64,000 nt of DNA. Source: Symsagittifera roscoffensis. Taxonomy: Eukaryota; Xenacoelomorpha; Acoela; Convolutidae. The position numbers and the translations under genes were made by a program. Location of the stretch: assembly GCF_963678635.1 (NCBI RefSeq), contig NC_087063.1:2764073-2828072 (forward strand). The letters are read 5' to 3'. The notes under the pieces were generated by a model that ran no database searches, had not been told where the DNA came from, and saw only the letters and a program-made list of their open reading frames with translations. This document shows, in pieces, positions 31,063-43,146 of the stretch. Within the stretch, counting starts at the first letter, position 1, and each line of letters opens with the position of its first letter.

Positions 31063-32984
31063 GCTTCAGATTCTAGACCTACCATTTGACATAAATGAAA
31101 CGATTCTGTTGAGAAAATTAGCTGCGCATCTTCCTTTCATTCTTTTCTTAATAGGTGTTTCTATTGTTACTGCCATCTCGTTAAATTCAAGCGTTGAAGT
31201 TTGTTCCATGAAAAAAAAATCAACAGCCTTGTTCTTTGTATCCACAATACTTTCTACACTTGGATACAATAGAGTCTAGAGTCTTTTTACCCTTTCAGTT
31301 CTTAGCTAGAGCAATAACTGGAACTATCTAATAAAATGAAATCAATTAGTTCAATTGATATCATTCTGGTAAAACTATTTTACCATTGAAGTTCACTCTT
31401 TGAAATATTTTTTCAAGATTTGAAAGGAAAAATACAACGATTTTGTTTAAAAAAACGGGGCTTTTTAATTTTAGGATATCTCGACATAATAGAATTGCTC
31501 AATTTGTTGAAAAGTTTTTCAGATTGAACAAGAGTGTTTTCATTTGGACTCAAATCTCAAGCTATGCAATTCAAGTTACATGCACTTTGTGCATTCTATT
31601 TCCATTGTGTATATGGAATTATAACATGTCTGACTTTGCCAAATTTTGTTTATATAAAATGCTCAGACGCTTAAGCTAGTCAGAGTTTTATTATGAAACA
31701 TACTTGAGTACAATTTATGCGTTTTAGCTTACCTCCACTGAAACTTTTCAATAACCAATAATTTTAAATTAATTATAATAATATTTTTGAGCTTTTAATA
31801 TCGATACATGTGTATGAAAGTTCTGGAACCATCTAAAGCAATTATTGACCAATTTGAAAAATTCTAGAACAATATAGAACGTTTTGCTCCCGCTCTTTTC
31901 CGCACCCAAGCTCATCCCTTCTTGTGGGGGTAAACTTATTTTACTGCCTCCTACTTTTTTCCCCATTTTTATGTCAAAATCTTCTTTATTTTTTTTTTAA
32001 ATTACCATAATTTTGAACATTATTCTTTTTTTTGCATTCATTACATTTTGTTCAGACAAATTAAACATTATCTAAAAATATTCAAGCAAAAAACCTCATG
32101 TGTTTTGAGTAAATACTTATAATTGAATGTAATTTCAGCCCTCTTTCCAATACTGTTGTTATGATATTCTGATCAGTTGTAAATATTGTTCAAAGTTACA
32201 AAATCCAGTCATTACAATTTTCTCTGCCAGCTGTTGTCATATACCACCCAAACCTCTACTTCTTGTCAAGACATCTTGAATCGGAGTGGCTTTTACAAAA
32301 TCTAGCTTTTTGCCAAATATGATTAGCAGAAAAGTGAGAAAGCTGCTTCAGCAACATTTTCCTGGGACCCAATTTGATCTCAGTTCGAGAATTATGAATC
32401 GAGCAAAAATTTGTGTGGGTGCTTGCGGGGCAATCAACAATTCGCTCGAAATATTTTCAGTCAATACTCAAATGTCGAAAGTTGAAGTTTTGGTGAGCTA
32501 AAACAGTTTTGGTGAATTCAAAATGAATTCTGTTTCAGTAACCATTAAGTTGTAAAGTCAAGTGTGAGTTTTTGAATCTCTTCAGAATTTGACAAATGAA
32601 GCTCAAAACTTCTGGTTTGTTTTCCGTTTGGTTTTGTAACACAGTTTGTTTGGAGAAAACCTCTTTTTGTATACACTGAATTTATAAGGAACAAAAACAG
32701 CCAAGACTGCTTATATATTAACTATGTACTAAGTTTGCAGAAGGAAGGTTTTCGTTTTTCCGACTCTGGTTTGTGATTCTTAAAAGATAGAGTACTGTTT
32801 AAAAAGAAATTCCTGCCAGCATTCACCTCTGAGCCGATGTAGAAAAAAAAGTAGCTTGGGAAAACGTTAAGATGGCAAGGGCGCCATAGTTGATTGAAGA
32901 AAAATTGCGTTGTACAGACAGTATATAAAACAAAAACCCTACCCTGCTAGTCGTAAATGCGTGTCGCAAGTCGTGGTGTCAGTT

Positions 32985-34165
32985 CTGACTGCCTTTTAAG
33001 GTATATGGAGCAGTAATAACATTTAAAAAAAATTAGATGTAATAAAAGAAAACGAGAAAAAAAACATTTTTTTTAGAAATTCTTTACCCACACACCATAG
33101 TAGAAAACGATAGAATTCTTCAAAGTAGAAAGTGTCAGTTTCAATAACCTTCGAATCCAAACGGACTGATAAACCGTGTAGACCTAACTTTGCTCTAAAC
33201 TCAGTGAAGAGAAAAACGTTTTTGAACGTAATAACATTTCGCTCCTCAAATCAGACATTTCACCCCGGGTCGAGTTCCGCCGCGACTCATGTTGCGACCA
33301 AAATGGATAGCCGAAATGAACTTTCTGCGACCGAAATTCCTTCATCCCGCAGGAGGCTTGAGTCGCGCAAAGTCGCAACACACCCAAATGGCGTCGCAAT
33401 GTTCGCAACATAAGTCCCCGACCTCGACCTCGACCCGGGTCATAAATACTCACCAGCGAACAGAGGAGACTCGCGAGCAGTTGTGAAAACAGTTTCGACA
33501 CTTCGGGTTGAATACTCTTTGTTATCAGCCTCACATGTAGCGTAGTAAGACACATAGTAGTGGCATGCCGCTTCCAGATAATGAAATTTCACGGTGTGAG
33601 ACTTTGAGTCATCGTAGTCATAGTAGTCAGTGTAGATTTTGTGATGGGTTGATTTGTCGTCCGCACACGATCCTAGTTACGGAAGCAGGGCTTTAGTTTA
33701 CAATGTCACCTCATAACAGCATCGTGAAAAAATAACGCTCAAAAAAGAGTAAGGTCAACCCTTGAACAATTCAAATAACCTTAAATCAAATGCATTAATC
33801 ATTATAATCGGATCAAATTTATCAAAAACTTCAGTAAAAACAATCTTTTGCCAATAATTGAATTCCTTTATCAGTTTTTATTTCTTTACGAGTGTGACTT
33901 TTAACCAAGAAACCAAGAACATTTTGGTCTTTGGTTTCTCTTTTCTCAATAAAAATAACAACACTGCTCGTATCAGGGCGAATCAAGCCCTGAATGTTTC
34001 GACTGCCTTTAAGGTTTATGGAGCAGTAATAACATAAACAAAAAAAACTAAATGAAATAAAATGAAATGAACATCAATTTTTATTTTGTAAAATTTGAAA
34101 TTTTTTCTATGAAAATTATCCCCCCACACGCCATATAAAGTACAAAACAATAAATTTCGCTTCTA
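32985..34165 (+). repeat. Two dispersed repeat copies (GACTGCCTTTAAGGT family)
   Basis: 32988-33125 and 33998-34165 share GACTGCCTT(T)TAAGGT..TATGGAGCAGTAATAACAT and a following CCACACRCCAT stretch. A third, inverted copy is at 55045-55140 with the adjoining GCATCAGGGCGAA. Probably a short non-autonomous transposon; ends not defined. One exon of the FN3 gene (33454-33672) lies between the two. Confidence 0.45.
33454..33672 (-). CDS. FN3 receptor gene, exon: second half of fifth FN3 domain
   Basis: Acceptor GTAACTAG (33673-33680), donor GTGAGT (33453-33448). Phase 1 in, phase 1 out. It encodes the later strands of an FN3 domain (AACHYYVSYYATCEADNKEY) with paired cysteines, as in the other domains, and a short linker to the membrane exon. 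Confidence 0.8.
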
Positions 34166-34726
34166 GTAACAAATCAATTATGGCAAATAAGCTTCGTTCA
34201 ACCAACTTGGAACAATTTCTAAGACGGATTATATCTCCGCTTACACTTTAATAGCGCGGATTATATCGTGCGTTAATTGTCCCAAATTGGCTAAGATGGC
34301 AATCTTTAAACCCCAAAAATTTTACGGAAAAAGATCACAGGTAAAATATCTTTTCAAATTTAAGCTCAGGACAAAAATACCCTTTGAATGATATAAAAAA
34401 AAATTCCGTCAAAAATGGCTAGTTAAAAAGTCGAAATTTGACTGAAGAAAAAAAAAACCCACCCCGAGCACAAATATTCCGTTACTTTCGTATCGAAAGT
34501 CGGAACAAAAATATCATTGTTCGGATTTTTTAACAGATTACTTTTACATTAGGCTGGCCAAAAATGTGAAAAATTAAAATTGTTAGCCTGAATCTTTCAA
34601 CTAAAAATTACGTATTTTCAGCTGGTAGTTGAAATTTGAAACGTTTTCGTCCTACATAAAAGGAGTATAAGGAAAAACGTTCCAACCAAAAGAGGCGAAA
34701 AATTGAAGACATTGAAAAATGAATAC

Positions 34727-34843
34727 CTCGAAGCGTGATGTTTAGCCTACGGAAGTTGCCAGAGGTCACTCCAAATCCACTGATGGTAAGTGAAGTCGCA
34801 GTAGAGTCACTCAAGGTCAAAGAGTCAAGGACACCAGCTACTT
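34727..34843 (-). CDS. FN3 receptor gene, exon: first half of fifth FN3 domain
   Basis: Acceptor GTCTTTAG (from 34844), donor GTATTC (34726-34721). Phase 1 in and out. It encodes VLDSLTLSDSTATSLTISGF, the first strands of an FN3 domain. The split position inside the domain differs in phase from the split domains at 35403-36517 and 59163-63447. Confidence 0.75.
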
Positions 34844-34962
34844 CTAAAGACAATTTCGGAAACTTCTCGCTGATGAAAATGTTTAAACGAATATGACAGT
34901 ATTAATGAGAGCACATGAATGAGGATTTCAAAAAGTATGCTTAATTTAAAGTTACTTGTGAA

Positions 34963-35008
34963 AAGCGATATATATATATAATTGAAAGTATTACCTAGAA
35001 AAATTAAG

Positions 35009-35069
<61 letters not shown>
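34963..35069. repeat. (AT)n microsatellite
   Basis: Two AT runs (34965-34980 and 35008-35069) separated by a short unit that is repeated on both sides (ATTGAAAGTATTACCTAGAAA). Confidence 0.95.
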
Positions 35070-35073
<4 letters not shown>

Positions 35074-35402
35074 TGAAAGTATTACCTAGAAAATTTAAGT
35101 TTTCATTGTTAAAAAAATTTATTAAAGCATATTTTTGTATTATAAGACCTAATTAGTCGCTTTTTTCGCGCGAAAATAGACTAAAACCAACAATCTCAAA
35201 CCGGTTTTTCTTGAAACGGAAAACTTTCTCGAGAACGTTTTACTGTCGCTCGAAACACAACTAAAAGGGCTCGAATATGTCATATAGACGGAACCACTAA
35301 AATTATTATTTGAGTTAAAATATTTTTTGCGTGAAAAAAAGGAAAAAAAAACTACCGCAATGTCTAAACTGTTGATTGGACTTTGCATCAAAATTCACCT
35401 AC

Positions 35403-35520
35403 TTGTGCAGACCTGGAGATATGTTTGTTCCGAGGACACTTGGATTCCACAGTCTTCAACAGGTTCCACGACAGTTTTTAATTGAATCTCGTATTTAGTT
35501 CCCGACTCTAGTCCAGAAAG
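35403..35520 (-). CDS. FN3 receptor gene, exon: second half of fourth FN3 domain
   Basis: Acceptor TTCCCAG (from 35521), donor GTAGGT (35402-35397). Phase 0 in, phase 1 out. It begins LSGLESGTKYEIQLKTVV, the typical FN3 'L-x-G-Y' turn, and ends in VCT like the neighbouring domains. Confidence 0.8.
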
Positions 35521-35719
35521 CTGGGAAAACAAAGTAAATTTTCAGCAGGTTGAATGTTTCTCAAACCGTACCGAGAAAATTCTTTATTTCTGACCTGAAA
35601 TATTTTGTATCTAATCTAATTTCTAGTCAGAAAATCTTTTTGAAATGTTTAAATACTTTATTTCTTATCCTAATTTTGATCAGAAATTAGCTAAATCTAA
35701 AGCTAAAAAAAGTCTCCTG

Positions 35720-35800
35720 GTGGGGCTCAAACCCGCGCCCTTCTGATTCCCAAGTTTTAGGAGAATAACAATGTTATACCAAGTGTAAGTTTGCATTGTA
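35720..35800 (-). repeat. tRNA-derived SINE-like head
   Basis: On the minus strand a tRNA-like layout is visible: A-box-like TGGTATAACATTG, an anticodon-like stem, and B-box-like GGGTTTGAGCCCC, then a T run. A related piece with GTGGTTCGAGTC lies at 37430-37500, also minus. Stems are imperfect, so these are not working tRNA genes. Confidence 0.4.
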
Positions 35801-36332
35801 TTCGCTACTGCTATTGTGTATGCTCGAAGCATGTTTATCTCGTTGCGGTTGAGCAGTTAACTGATTTCTGGTTATTTCTTTCTAGAAACTGTTTGTTTCT
35901 AAACCAGAAAAGAAATAGATCACTTCTGCACGGAAAATACGAGAAAACTAGGCTAGATAATCGACGTAGAATTTCTATCTAGAAAAACAGCTTCGTTCGG
36001 TACGGGAAGGAAACGGATACCAACATCTCATTAAGAAGAGCTGCGGATGTTTTCATTAACCTGAACTCGGGTGACTGATGGAAAATTTGGTCAAAATGTA
36101 TTTTAAATCTTTCCGTTCGAATTTGCTGAGCTCGTTCAAATTACCAGAAAGATCATGTCAGGCGAAGTTTCGCGAGCTTGTCTCTAACAAAAGCATTTAC
36201 TTTTGGCGATGGAGGGCCAGAAAAAAAATTTCAAGATTTTTGATCCAGAAAAAGTTTTCAAAAAATATGTTTGGGGGATATGGAAAATTTAGGCAACCCA
36301 CCTCACAACGCTGCTGTTATTTTTAAATTTAC

Positions 36333-36517
36333 CTCTAAATCAGCATTTTTGTCGGCTTCGAAGGTGTCATCCGAATAATACCTACTATTAAAGTAGGTTA
36401 TCCTGTATGCGTCAAGAGGCCCGGTGATTGCCTGGACATTGGATGCTGTTCCTTTGATAGTCAGGCTCCTCAAATCGGATTCAACTTGAATTGACGATTT
36501 GTTGGGAGCTGCAGGCA
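36333..36517 (-). CDS. FN3 receptor gene, exon: first half of fourth FN3 domain
   Basis: Acceptor TTTTCAG (from 36518), donor GTAAAT (36332-36327). Phase 1 in, phase 0 out. It encodes APNKSSIQVESDLRSLTIKG and the next strands. It joins in frame to 35403-35520 to make one domain of about 101 residues. Confidence 0.8.
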
Positions 36518-37429
36518 CTGAAAATTTAAATAATTGTTGAAGAATCTCTCCTTACGGAGTTTTGCATTCCCAAAAACTTTATTGGTCAGTTAGAATTCAG
36601 TTATCAAGAAGTCAGACAGAGAAAAAAGTTTTGCGACTTGTTGTGAGACAAAAATGTATGAATTGTGAAATAAAAGTTAGAAAAAAAAACTGCTGGGAAA
36701 ACTGCAATGTATTCTTTAAATTTTTCAATAAACTTCAAACATGAATAAAACATGCGATCAGTTTATTAACTATGTGGTAAGGAATAGTATGCTATAATAC
36801 TGGTGTGAAAACAATGTAGGTTTCAAGATGAAAATTTAGTCTCTGAAACTGTTTCTTTTGATTTTCTCTAAAAGCTTATAGGTCAGACGGAATTCCGCAT
36901 CTGCCGTACGGAGATCTGCCTCTCATCTGAATCGCCTCAGTGATCAACACTGAACGACCTTGATATAATAACAGTATATGATTAAAGATAGCAATATGAA
37001 ACTCAAGGTTAGTGTACAGCAAGGTTAACATATAATTACTGCACATGCAGTATGTGCTACACCACAATCTAAAACAGTTTAATATCATTAAGTTTGATTT
37101 GACAAACTTTAACACCGGCAACTCTAAAAAAATTAATGTGTTTTTCCTCAAAATTTTGTAACAAAATAATAAAAACTGATAGAAATTTTGGGCAAAAATC
37201 CAAGGGGCTCAAGTACCCGCGATATTACAGAGTAAATCAAAATGTGAGTTATATTGAAAATTGCCTAATTTAGAAAAGCATCCTTTGACTTAGCCATCAG
37301 AAGACTTCAGAAGACTTAGCCGACAGAAGTAATCCAAAAATCGCTGATTTTCAACTTTCGATTGTCTGAGGTATGTTAATCGACTCATAACTACCGTAGC
37401 AGGTATCAGGAAACTATGATTTTCCAAAA

Positions 37430-37500
37430 AAAAGTATGGCATCTGGCCAGACTCGAACCACAGACCTTTGTCGTTCCAAGCTTGTGACGAGAAAAATCAG
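37430..37500 (-). repeat. tRNA-like SINE fragment
   Basis: Minus-strand CTTGGAACGACAAAGG followed 12 bases later by GGTTCGAGTC (B box) and a T run. The layout is the same as at 35720-35800, so probably the same SINE family. Confidence 0.35.
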
Positions 37501-38134
37501 TGACGAGAAAAAGTGGTTTTTCTAAATTTGATCACTTCACCCACAAGTGAAGCACGCGAAAAGCAAAAATTTCAAAAATAGCTGATTGGTGTCCAAGTAG
37601 CACAAATGACTTCAACCACTTTTACACAAAAACTACCAAAAGTTTTTTTATTCAAAATAGTTTCATTTTTTCGCGCTTCTTGCGATGAGAGACCTACATG
37701 AACGCGTATGAAAATACTGAATTTTTTTATAACCAACCAAAGTTGTTTTCTAAAAAAGGATTACAACTATCATTCCAGAAAAACAATTTTAACAATTTGT
37801 TTCCCGAAAATTTTATAGAGATTTTTTATATTTTTGCCTCGCAGTTTAAAAAAAAAACAAAAACAAAGGAAGCGCTACCGAAAGCTTTCTAAACATTTGT
37901 TCTGAAGTAAAATTAAGTGTTTGATAACCTTAACCGAAAAGATTCTATTGTAAGATTTACACTTTTCAATGGCAGGAAAAATTTTAAAACTAATCTGTGA
38001 AATTTTAGAACACCTTTTTTTCTAATATCAAGCCAATGGCGTTGGGTAATTACTATTGGAGTTGAGCATGGAGATTCAAACGTTGGCAGGTCGCATGTAA
38101 ACCTAATGTGTTTTTAAATTAATCTTAATTGCGT

Positions 38135-38236
38135 CTGTTTTTCGTAACAACTGTACGAAAAATTTTTCGTAACAACTGTTTTTCGTAACAACAATTGCGT
38201 CTGTTTTTCGTAACAACTGTTTTTCGTAACAACTGT
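38135..38236. repeat. Short tandem repeat of TTTTTCGTAACAACTG
   Basis: Five imperfect copies, two of them in a larger unit starting ATTGCGTCTG. Adjoins the truncated 5' side of the hAT-like MITE at 38245. Confidence 0.85.
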
Positions 38237-38244
38237 GAACATTT

Positions 38245-38614
38245 TTGACGACCTTTTTTTAGGTTGATCAGATTGATTTTTTGAGCTCTCCCAAAGCAGT
38301 AAAAAGACCCTGTTTCGGCCAAATTTTCTGCGCCGCAGGCAGTTTTTGAAAAAACAGGTCAAAAAAGCCGTTTTTGGGCCCTTTTTGGAAAATTTTGACA
38401 AAAAAAAAACGCGTTTTTTTTTGGCGCGCGCTCCCCCTCAAAATTAGTATATATTGGCGCCAAAGGCGCCTTTAGAAAAATTTTAGGCTCGGTCGGGCAA
38501 AAATGGATCTCTTAAAAAGTACCAAAGGGGGGACCCTTTGGGTTGGCACGGGTTCGAATCCCTGAGGGGGGGGGGGGCGTCCGCTATTCCCCCGCCCCCC
38601 TAAATCCGCCCCTG
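38245..38614. mobile_element. hAT-like MITE, 5' truncated
   Basis: About 80% alike to 39195-39614. The right end CCTAAATCCGCCCCTG is the typical hAT-type terminus. The left end is lost and meets the 16-bp tandem repeat. It contains GGGTTCGAATCCCTG, which looks like a tRNA T-arm. Confidence 0.6.
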
Positions 38615-38851
38615 GTTTTTAATAAAATTTCTCAACAAATAATGAAGTTGTTAACTGACAGTTTCAAATAAGTTTTGTACCAGAAGCATTAGATATAATT
38701 GAGCGCTGCATTGCAAAGCGATTACATCGTTTCTAAGTTTTTGACATGGCGTTTTGAAAACCAGCCTTGCTGACCAAAGAAAAATTTTTTATATCAATGG
38801 CCTAATTGACTTTAAGAGTACATTAATTCCGATTTATGAAAAGGTTCCTAC

Positions 38852-39136
38852 GCGTGCAGACGGTGTATTTGACGCTCAGCTTCGATTCTTCGTTGCACCA
38901 ATTCTGATTAACAAGTTCGAACTCGTATTTTGTCGCTGGTGACAGCTGAGACACATACAGGTTGTTCTCGCTCTTCTGAGGTGGATTCACATCATAAATC
39001 CCATTAGGAGTAACTGATTTGACCTTGAACCGGTACACGTAGCCCTCCACTGCTTTGACATCATAATGTCCGGTAATGCGAATTGAGTTGAAATATGCAG
39101 TGTTGGAAACAGTTGAGACATCGATTTCACGAGGAA
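38852..39136 (-). CDS. FN3 receptor gene, exon: complete third FN3 domain
   Basis: Acceptor TTTTTTTCAG (from 39137), donor GTAGGA (38851-38846). Phase 1-1, 285 bases, so a symmetrical exon holding one whole domain of 95 residues: PREIDVSTVSN at the start, LYVSQLSPATKYEFELV in the middle, YTVCT at the end. One-exon symmetrical FN3 domains can be duplicated or skipped without changing frame. Confidence 0.85.
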
Positions 39137-39194
39137 CTGAAAAAAACTCAACTATTGTCTAGCATTTGATCTAAAGAAATAATGTACACTTAAA

Positions 39195-39614
39195 CAGGGG
39201 CGGATCTAGGATTTTCTCGAGAGGGGACGGATTCTTAAAACTTTTTCAAAAATATGGACGACCTTTTTTTAGGTCGACCAAAGTGATTTTCCGAGCTCTC
39301 CTAAAGCAGTAAAAAGACGCTGTTTTGGCCAAATTTTCTGAGCCGCAGGCAAATTTAAAAAAAAACAGGTCAAAAAGCCGTTTTTGACCACTTTTTGGAA
39401 AATTTTGTCCAAAAAAATGCGTTTTCTCGGCGCGCGCTCCATAAATAGCATATAATGGCGACAAGGCTCCTTTAGAAAAATTTTAGGGTCGATCGGCCAC
39501 CTGGATTTCTTAAAAAAGTATGAAAGATGGTACCCTTTGGGTCGGCAGGGGGTCGAGTCTCTGAGGTGGGAAGGAATAATCCAGACCCCCGCCACCCCCC
39601 TAAATCCGTCCATG
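39195..39614. mobile_element. hAT-like MITE, about 420 bp
   Basis: Left end CAGGGGCGGATCTAGG, right end CCTAAATCCGTCCATG, imperfect inverted ends of the hAT type. I cannot see an 8-bp target duplication. Interior non-coding. Confidence 0.6.
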
Positions 39615-39959
39615 TATATATATATATACTATTAGATTTTGGCACCGAAGTCGCACTTAGAAAAAAATTGCTGCCGGAATTAGATGTCTTAAAACAGTAC
39701 CAAAAAGGTAATTTTTGGTTCATCAGTGGATCAAACGAATCTCTGAGTAGGGGGAGGGCGCCGTGCGCCTTTCTCACTAAACCTTCTACTGCATTTGAAC
39801 ATTATTTGATTTCCAGAAAAAAGATTTCACGTTTTTTTTTGTTGTTTTCAGACCAAAATTTCATTTTGCTTCAAAAGTTTAACATAAAAAATTGTTACCA
39901 TTTTGTGATAGGGAACCAACTAATCCTCAGCTCTTTTTTTTTTTTTTTACAACATAACT

Positions 39960-41092
39960 GACCCGGGTTGACCTCCATAGACCAAAAATGCTAATCATAC
40001 AATTTCATACACTTAGTCTATGGAAAAATGCTAGTCATATAAATTTCATACATTTTTGCAAAATGAGTTTAATCAATTTTCAAAGGTGTTTTATAGTTGT
40101 TTTGGTATCGAAATTGGTATCTCTTCATAAAAAAAAAGAAAAAAAAATGGTATGAAAAAAATGCTACCCATACAATTTCCATATATGGAAATTGTATGAT
40201 TAGAATTTTTTTTAAATTTTTTTTTGTGAAAAAAAAGCTTTGGACAATCAATTCAACTGCTGGCAAAACATTTAAGCGTTTTTTGAGCTGCTACGACTGA
40301 AAACTTTGATTTTTGTTTTTGTTTTCTGGAAAAAAACACTAGTCATACAATTTCCATATATGGAAATTAAATGACTAGCATTTTTTTGATGGCGACGACC
40401 AAAATTTTTGAAAGTATTTTTGAAATTGCCCCCGAAAACTTTTTGTGGTTTTTTTTAAACTGCAAATTGATTTTCGTATTCAAACAAACATTTTTTGAAA
40501 AAAAAAATTTTGCATGCAAAATTTAATTTTTTGTGTGTATAACGTAGTCCTGGATATACTAATATTGGATTTTTTTTCATTTTCTCTTCGTAACTTTTTT
40601 CAAAAACGCTTAAAAATCCTCTTTCTTTTGTATGACATGTTTTTGTATGCCTTGATCAATGTCTGGTAATTTAAACATTCAAATTTTAGAAATAATCATC
40701 TTAGAAAATTTTTGCCAAAATTTAAAAGTTCACTACTTTCGTTCTGTTAATTGTCTGAGACAGAAGTAACACATATCAGGCTGTTTCCAATGCATTGTTA
40801 ATGCGAGACGGCCAAACCGTTGACTACTACGTTTGAGTAATCAAGGTTCATGTCATTTGTGTTCGGTTACAAACACAGCCAAAAAATATTGAGAAATTAA
40901 AATGTAAAAAATCAATATTTTTGGTTTATGGAAAAATGCTAGTTATACAATTTCCATATATGAAAAAAATACTAATCATAGACCTTTCATGCAATTTTCT
41001 GTACGTATGGAATTGCATGGAAAGTGTATGACTAGCATTTTTCCATATATGGAAATTGTATGACTAGTATTTTTGGTCATCCCGGGGAGACA
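39960..41092. mobile_element. MITE of the GCTAGTCATAC family, copy 2 (CCCGGG ends)
   Basis: Starts ACCCGGGTTGACCTCCATAG and ends TTTTGGTCATCCCGGGG, with AAAATGCTARTCATACAATT arms at both ends. Several nested palindromes (CCATATATGG centres) lie inside. The interior matches, inverted, the copy at 55156-55990 (CAGGCTGTTTCCAATGCATT). Confidence 0.7.
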
Positions 41093-41756
41093 TAAGCTTT
41101 TCCTCCAGTAAGTCTGACTACATCCATATTAAGTACTTCTATGAATCAAAGAGATAAAAGTTGAATTCTTGCTGCGTCTTTTGCGACAGAAATCAAAAGT
41201 ACACATGCCCGGTTCGAGATTTTTGATTTATGTTTCGACTTTCTTGGCTTAAAATGGGTATATTTCAACCATCTCGATCAAACTTCCCCTTGTTGGCCAA
41301 AAATCGCTATCTTAGAATTTTCCTTATAAGAATGTTATAACTTCTTACAAGCTTTTACAAAATTAGGCTGTAAGAATGTTGTTACAAGATATGGAATTTT
41401 TAAAGGAAAATTGTAAATTAGTGAGTTTTCTCACTTTTCCTACAAAAGACTTTCAAGTTTTTTTCTTTAGTTTTTTTTGAAAACTTTTTTTAAAGCCAGT
41501 TTTAAAATTCTCTATTTACTCAGAGTTCAATTACGGAAACTCGTGGACCAAAGAAGTTGTTTCGGCACTTGAGCTTACTGAAAAACCCATTAGTTCAGAA
41601 CTTGTTTTTTGTTTATAACTACAACTTTTTTCAATTTATACCTGAACCCGACAAACAGCATGTCCGCAGCTTTATGACATTATTATCAAAAACAATTTTA
41701 ATGTGCTAAACACATAGCTAATTAAGATTCAAACCGCTAACTAGAATATTAATTGG

Positions 41757-42296
41757 TGAGATTTTCCTCAGTTGGGTTAGGGAAAACAGAACTGTAAAAA
41801 TTGAATANNNNNNNNNNNNNNNNNNNNNNNNNNNNNNNNNNNNNNNNNNNNNNNNNNNNNNNNNNNNNNNNNNNNNNNNNNNNNNNNNNNNNNNNNNNNN
41901 NNNNNNNNNNNNNNNNNNNNNNNNNNNNNNNNNNNNNNNNNNNNNNNNNNNNNNNNNNNNNNNNNNNNNNNNNNNNNNNNNNNNNNNNNNNNNNNNNNNN
42001 NNNNNNNATTGAACTAGATATGATATATAAATAGATAGAATAGAATATTGAATATATGAATAACGATTCCAAATTGAATGTATAGTTTTGAATGTCAATA
42101 ATGTTTTATGACTAGAATTCACACTCAAGGCTTTGGCAAGTGACCGCTTCAGATTCTCAAGTGACAAACGATTTAGCTGGTGAGATTTGTCCTTGAATCA
42201 ATTTACTGCACTATAAGTAGATAATTAAGACATAGTTGAATAAGATATACATAAGTAAATAGAATAGAATGAGGTACCGAAGGTCGCCTCACGACA
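41757..42296 (-). repeat. 3' LTR of left gypsy copy, interrupted by assembly gap
   Basis: 540 positions including 200 N; without them 340, the same as the other LTRs (338-339). Confidence 0.9.
41808..42007. other. Assembly gap of 200 N
   Basis: Fixed-size run of N inside the LTR. Comparison with the LTR at 45368 shows that the flanks abut with about one base overlap, so the true gap is close to zero. Confidence 0.95.
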
Positions 42297-42442
42297 CTTC
42301 CCCCTCTGGAAAAAATTTATCTCACTATAAATTTCAGAATGCATCAGGCAGAATAATGCGGAAGACATCAAGCACATGTTAGTAGGTTAACTATAGCCCA
42401 ACCATAATGCAAAATATAGCGGAGTTTTCGGAGTTTTAAAGT

Positions 42443-43105
42443 TTAAGAAATTTTATCATGGTCATCGATCCTGATTTTCTTAAACGGAGTGGTTTGCTCT
42501 TTGGTTCTGGGAAAAGGCACTTGCGATCCTTTTCGAACAATTGGGGTGATTGGCGTAGTAATCGGCTGTTCGATGATTGGTTGCTGTGACGAAGACTCCA
42601 CGGGGTCGGATTCGGCTACACTCTTAACTGAATGACGAAGAGGATCTCCATAAAACCTCGTCGATTTCTTAGACCGGTTAGATGATATGTTGGACTCGCT
42701 AGTAGATTGGGAGGTGGGATCGTCAACCTCTGTATGGCCAGTAACCACCGGGTGCTGAGCTGTAGTCTGAGGAACGGTGCCGGCAATCTGTGGCTGAAAT
42801 GTGACGGGTTGATCCTGAGGCGTCGCTTGAGTTCCCGTGAAAGATGTCGGGGCTGGGTTTGTTAAAGGTATGATGACCGGAGTTTTTGACGTAACGATCA
42901 CGGGATCCTATCCTTGAGGCGCTGTAGCAGGTGCCTCCACCAACTTGAGCTGGGGTTCGGTGATTAAGGAGTCCTCGCTGGATGACTCTGCTGTTAAATC
43001 AATCACCTTGCCTTTCGAAGGTTCATTCGTGTGCCTTGTAGATGGAGAAGTAGATGGTTGAGATTGAGGCCGAGGAGCAATTCGTCGCTGTAGCCAATCT
43101 CCCAC
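42443..43105 (-). CDS. Gypsy C-terminal tail, Ser/Thr/Pro-rich with SUMO-interaction motif
   Basis: Two frames in register (42908-43105 and 42443-42901) separated by one TAG where the right copy has a Ser codon. Low-complexity Pro/Thr/Gln-rich, with GKVIDLTAESSSEDS, a textbook SUMO-interacting motif (VIDLT plus Ser/acidic), and basic RSKKSTRFYGDPLRHSV near the end. A splice acceptor-like TTTTCAG just upstream and a donor-like AAAGGTAAAG near the end of the integrase frame could join it to pol through a small intron. A pol extension or separate ORF. Confidence 0.55.
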
Positions 43106-43146
43106 TGTGCCAGGCGTAGCTGAAAACTTAGGTGGTTAAAATTATG

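Noticed and set aside
38540-38570. tRNA gene at GGTTCGAATCC
   Set aside because: No acceptor, D or anticodon stems round it; it lies in a MITE.
41718-42167. ORFs across the N gap
   Set aside because: They consist of N and LTR sequence.
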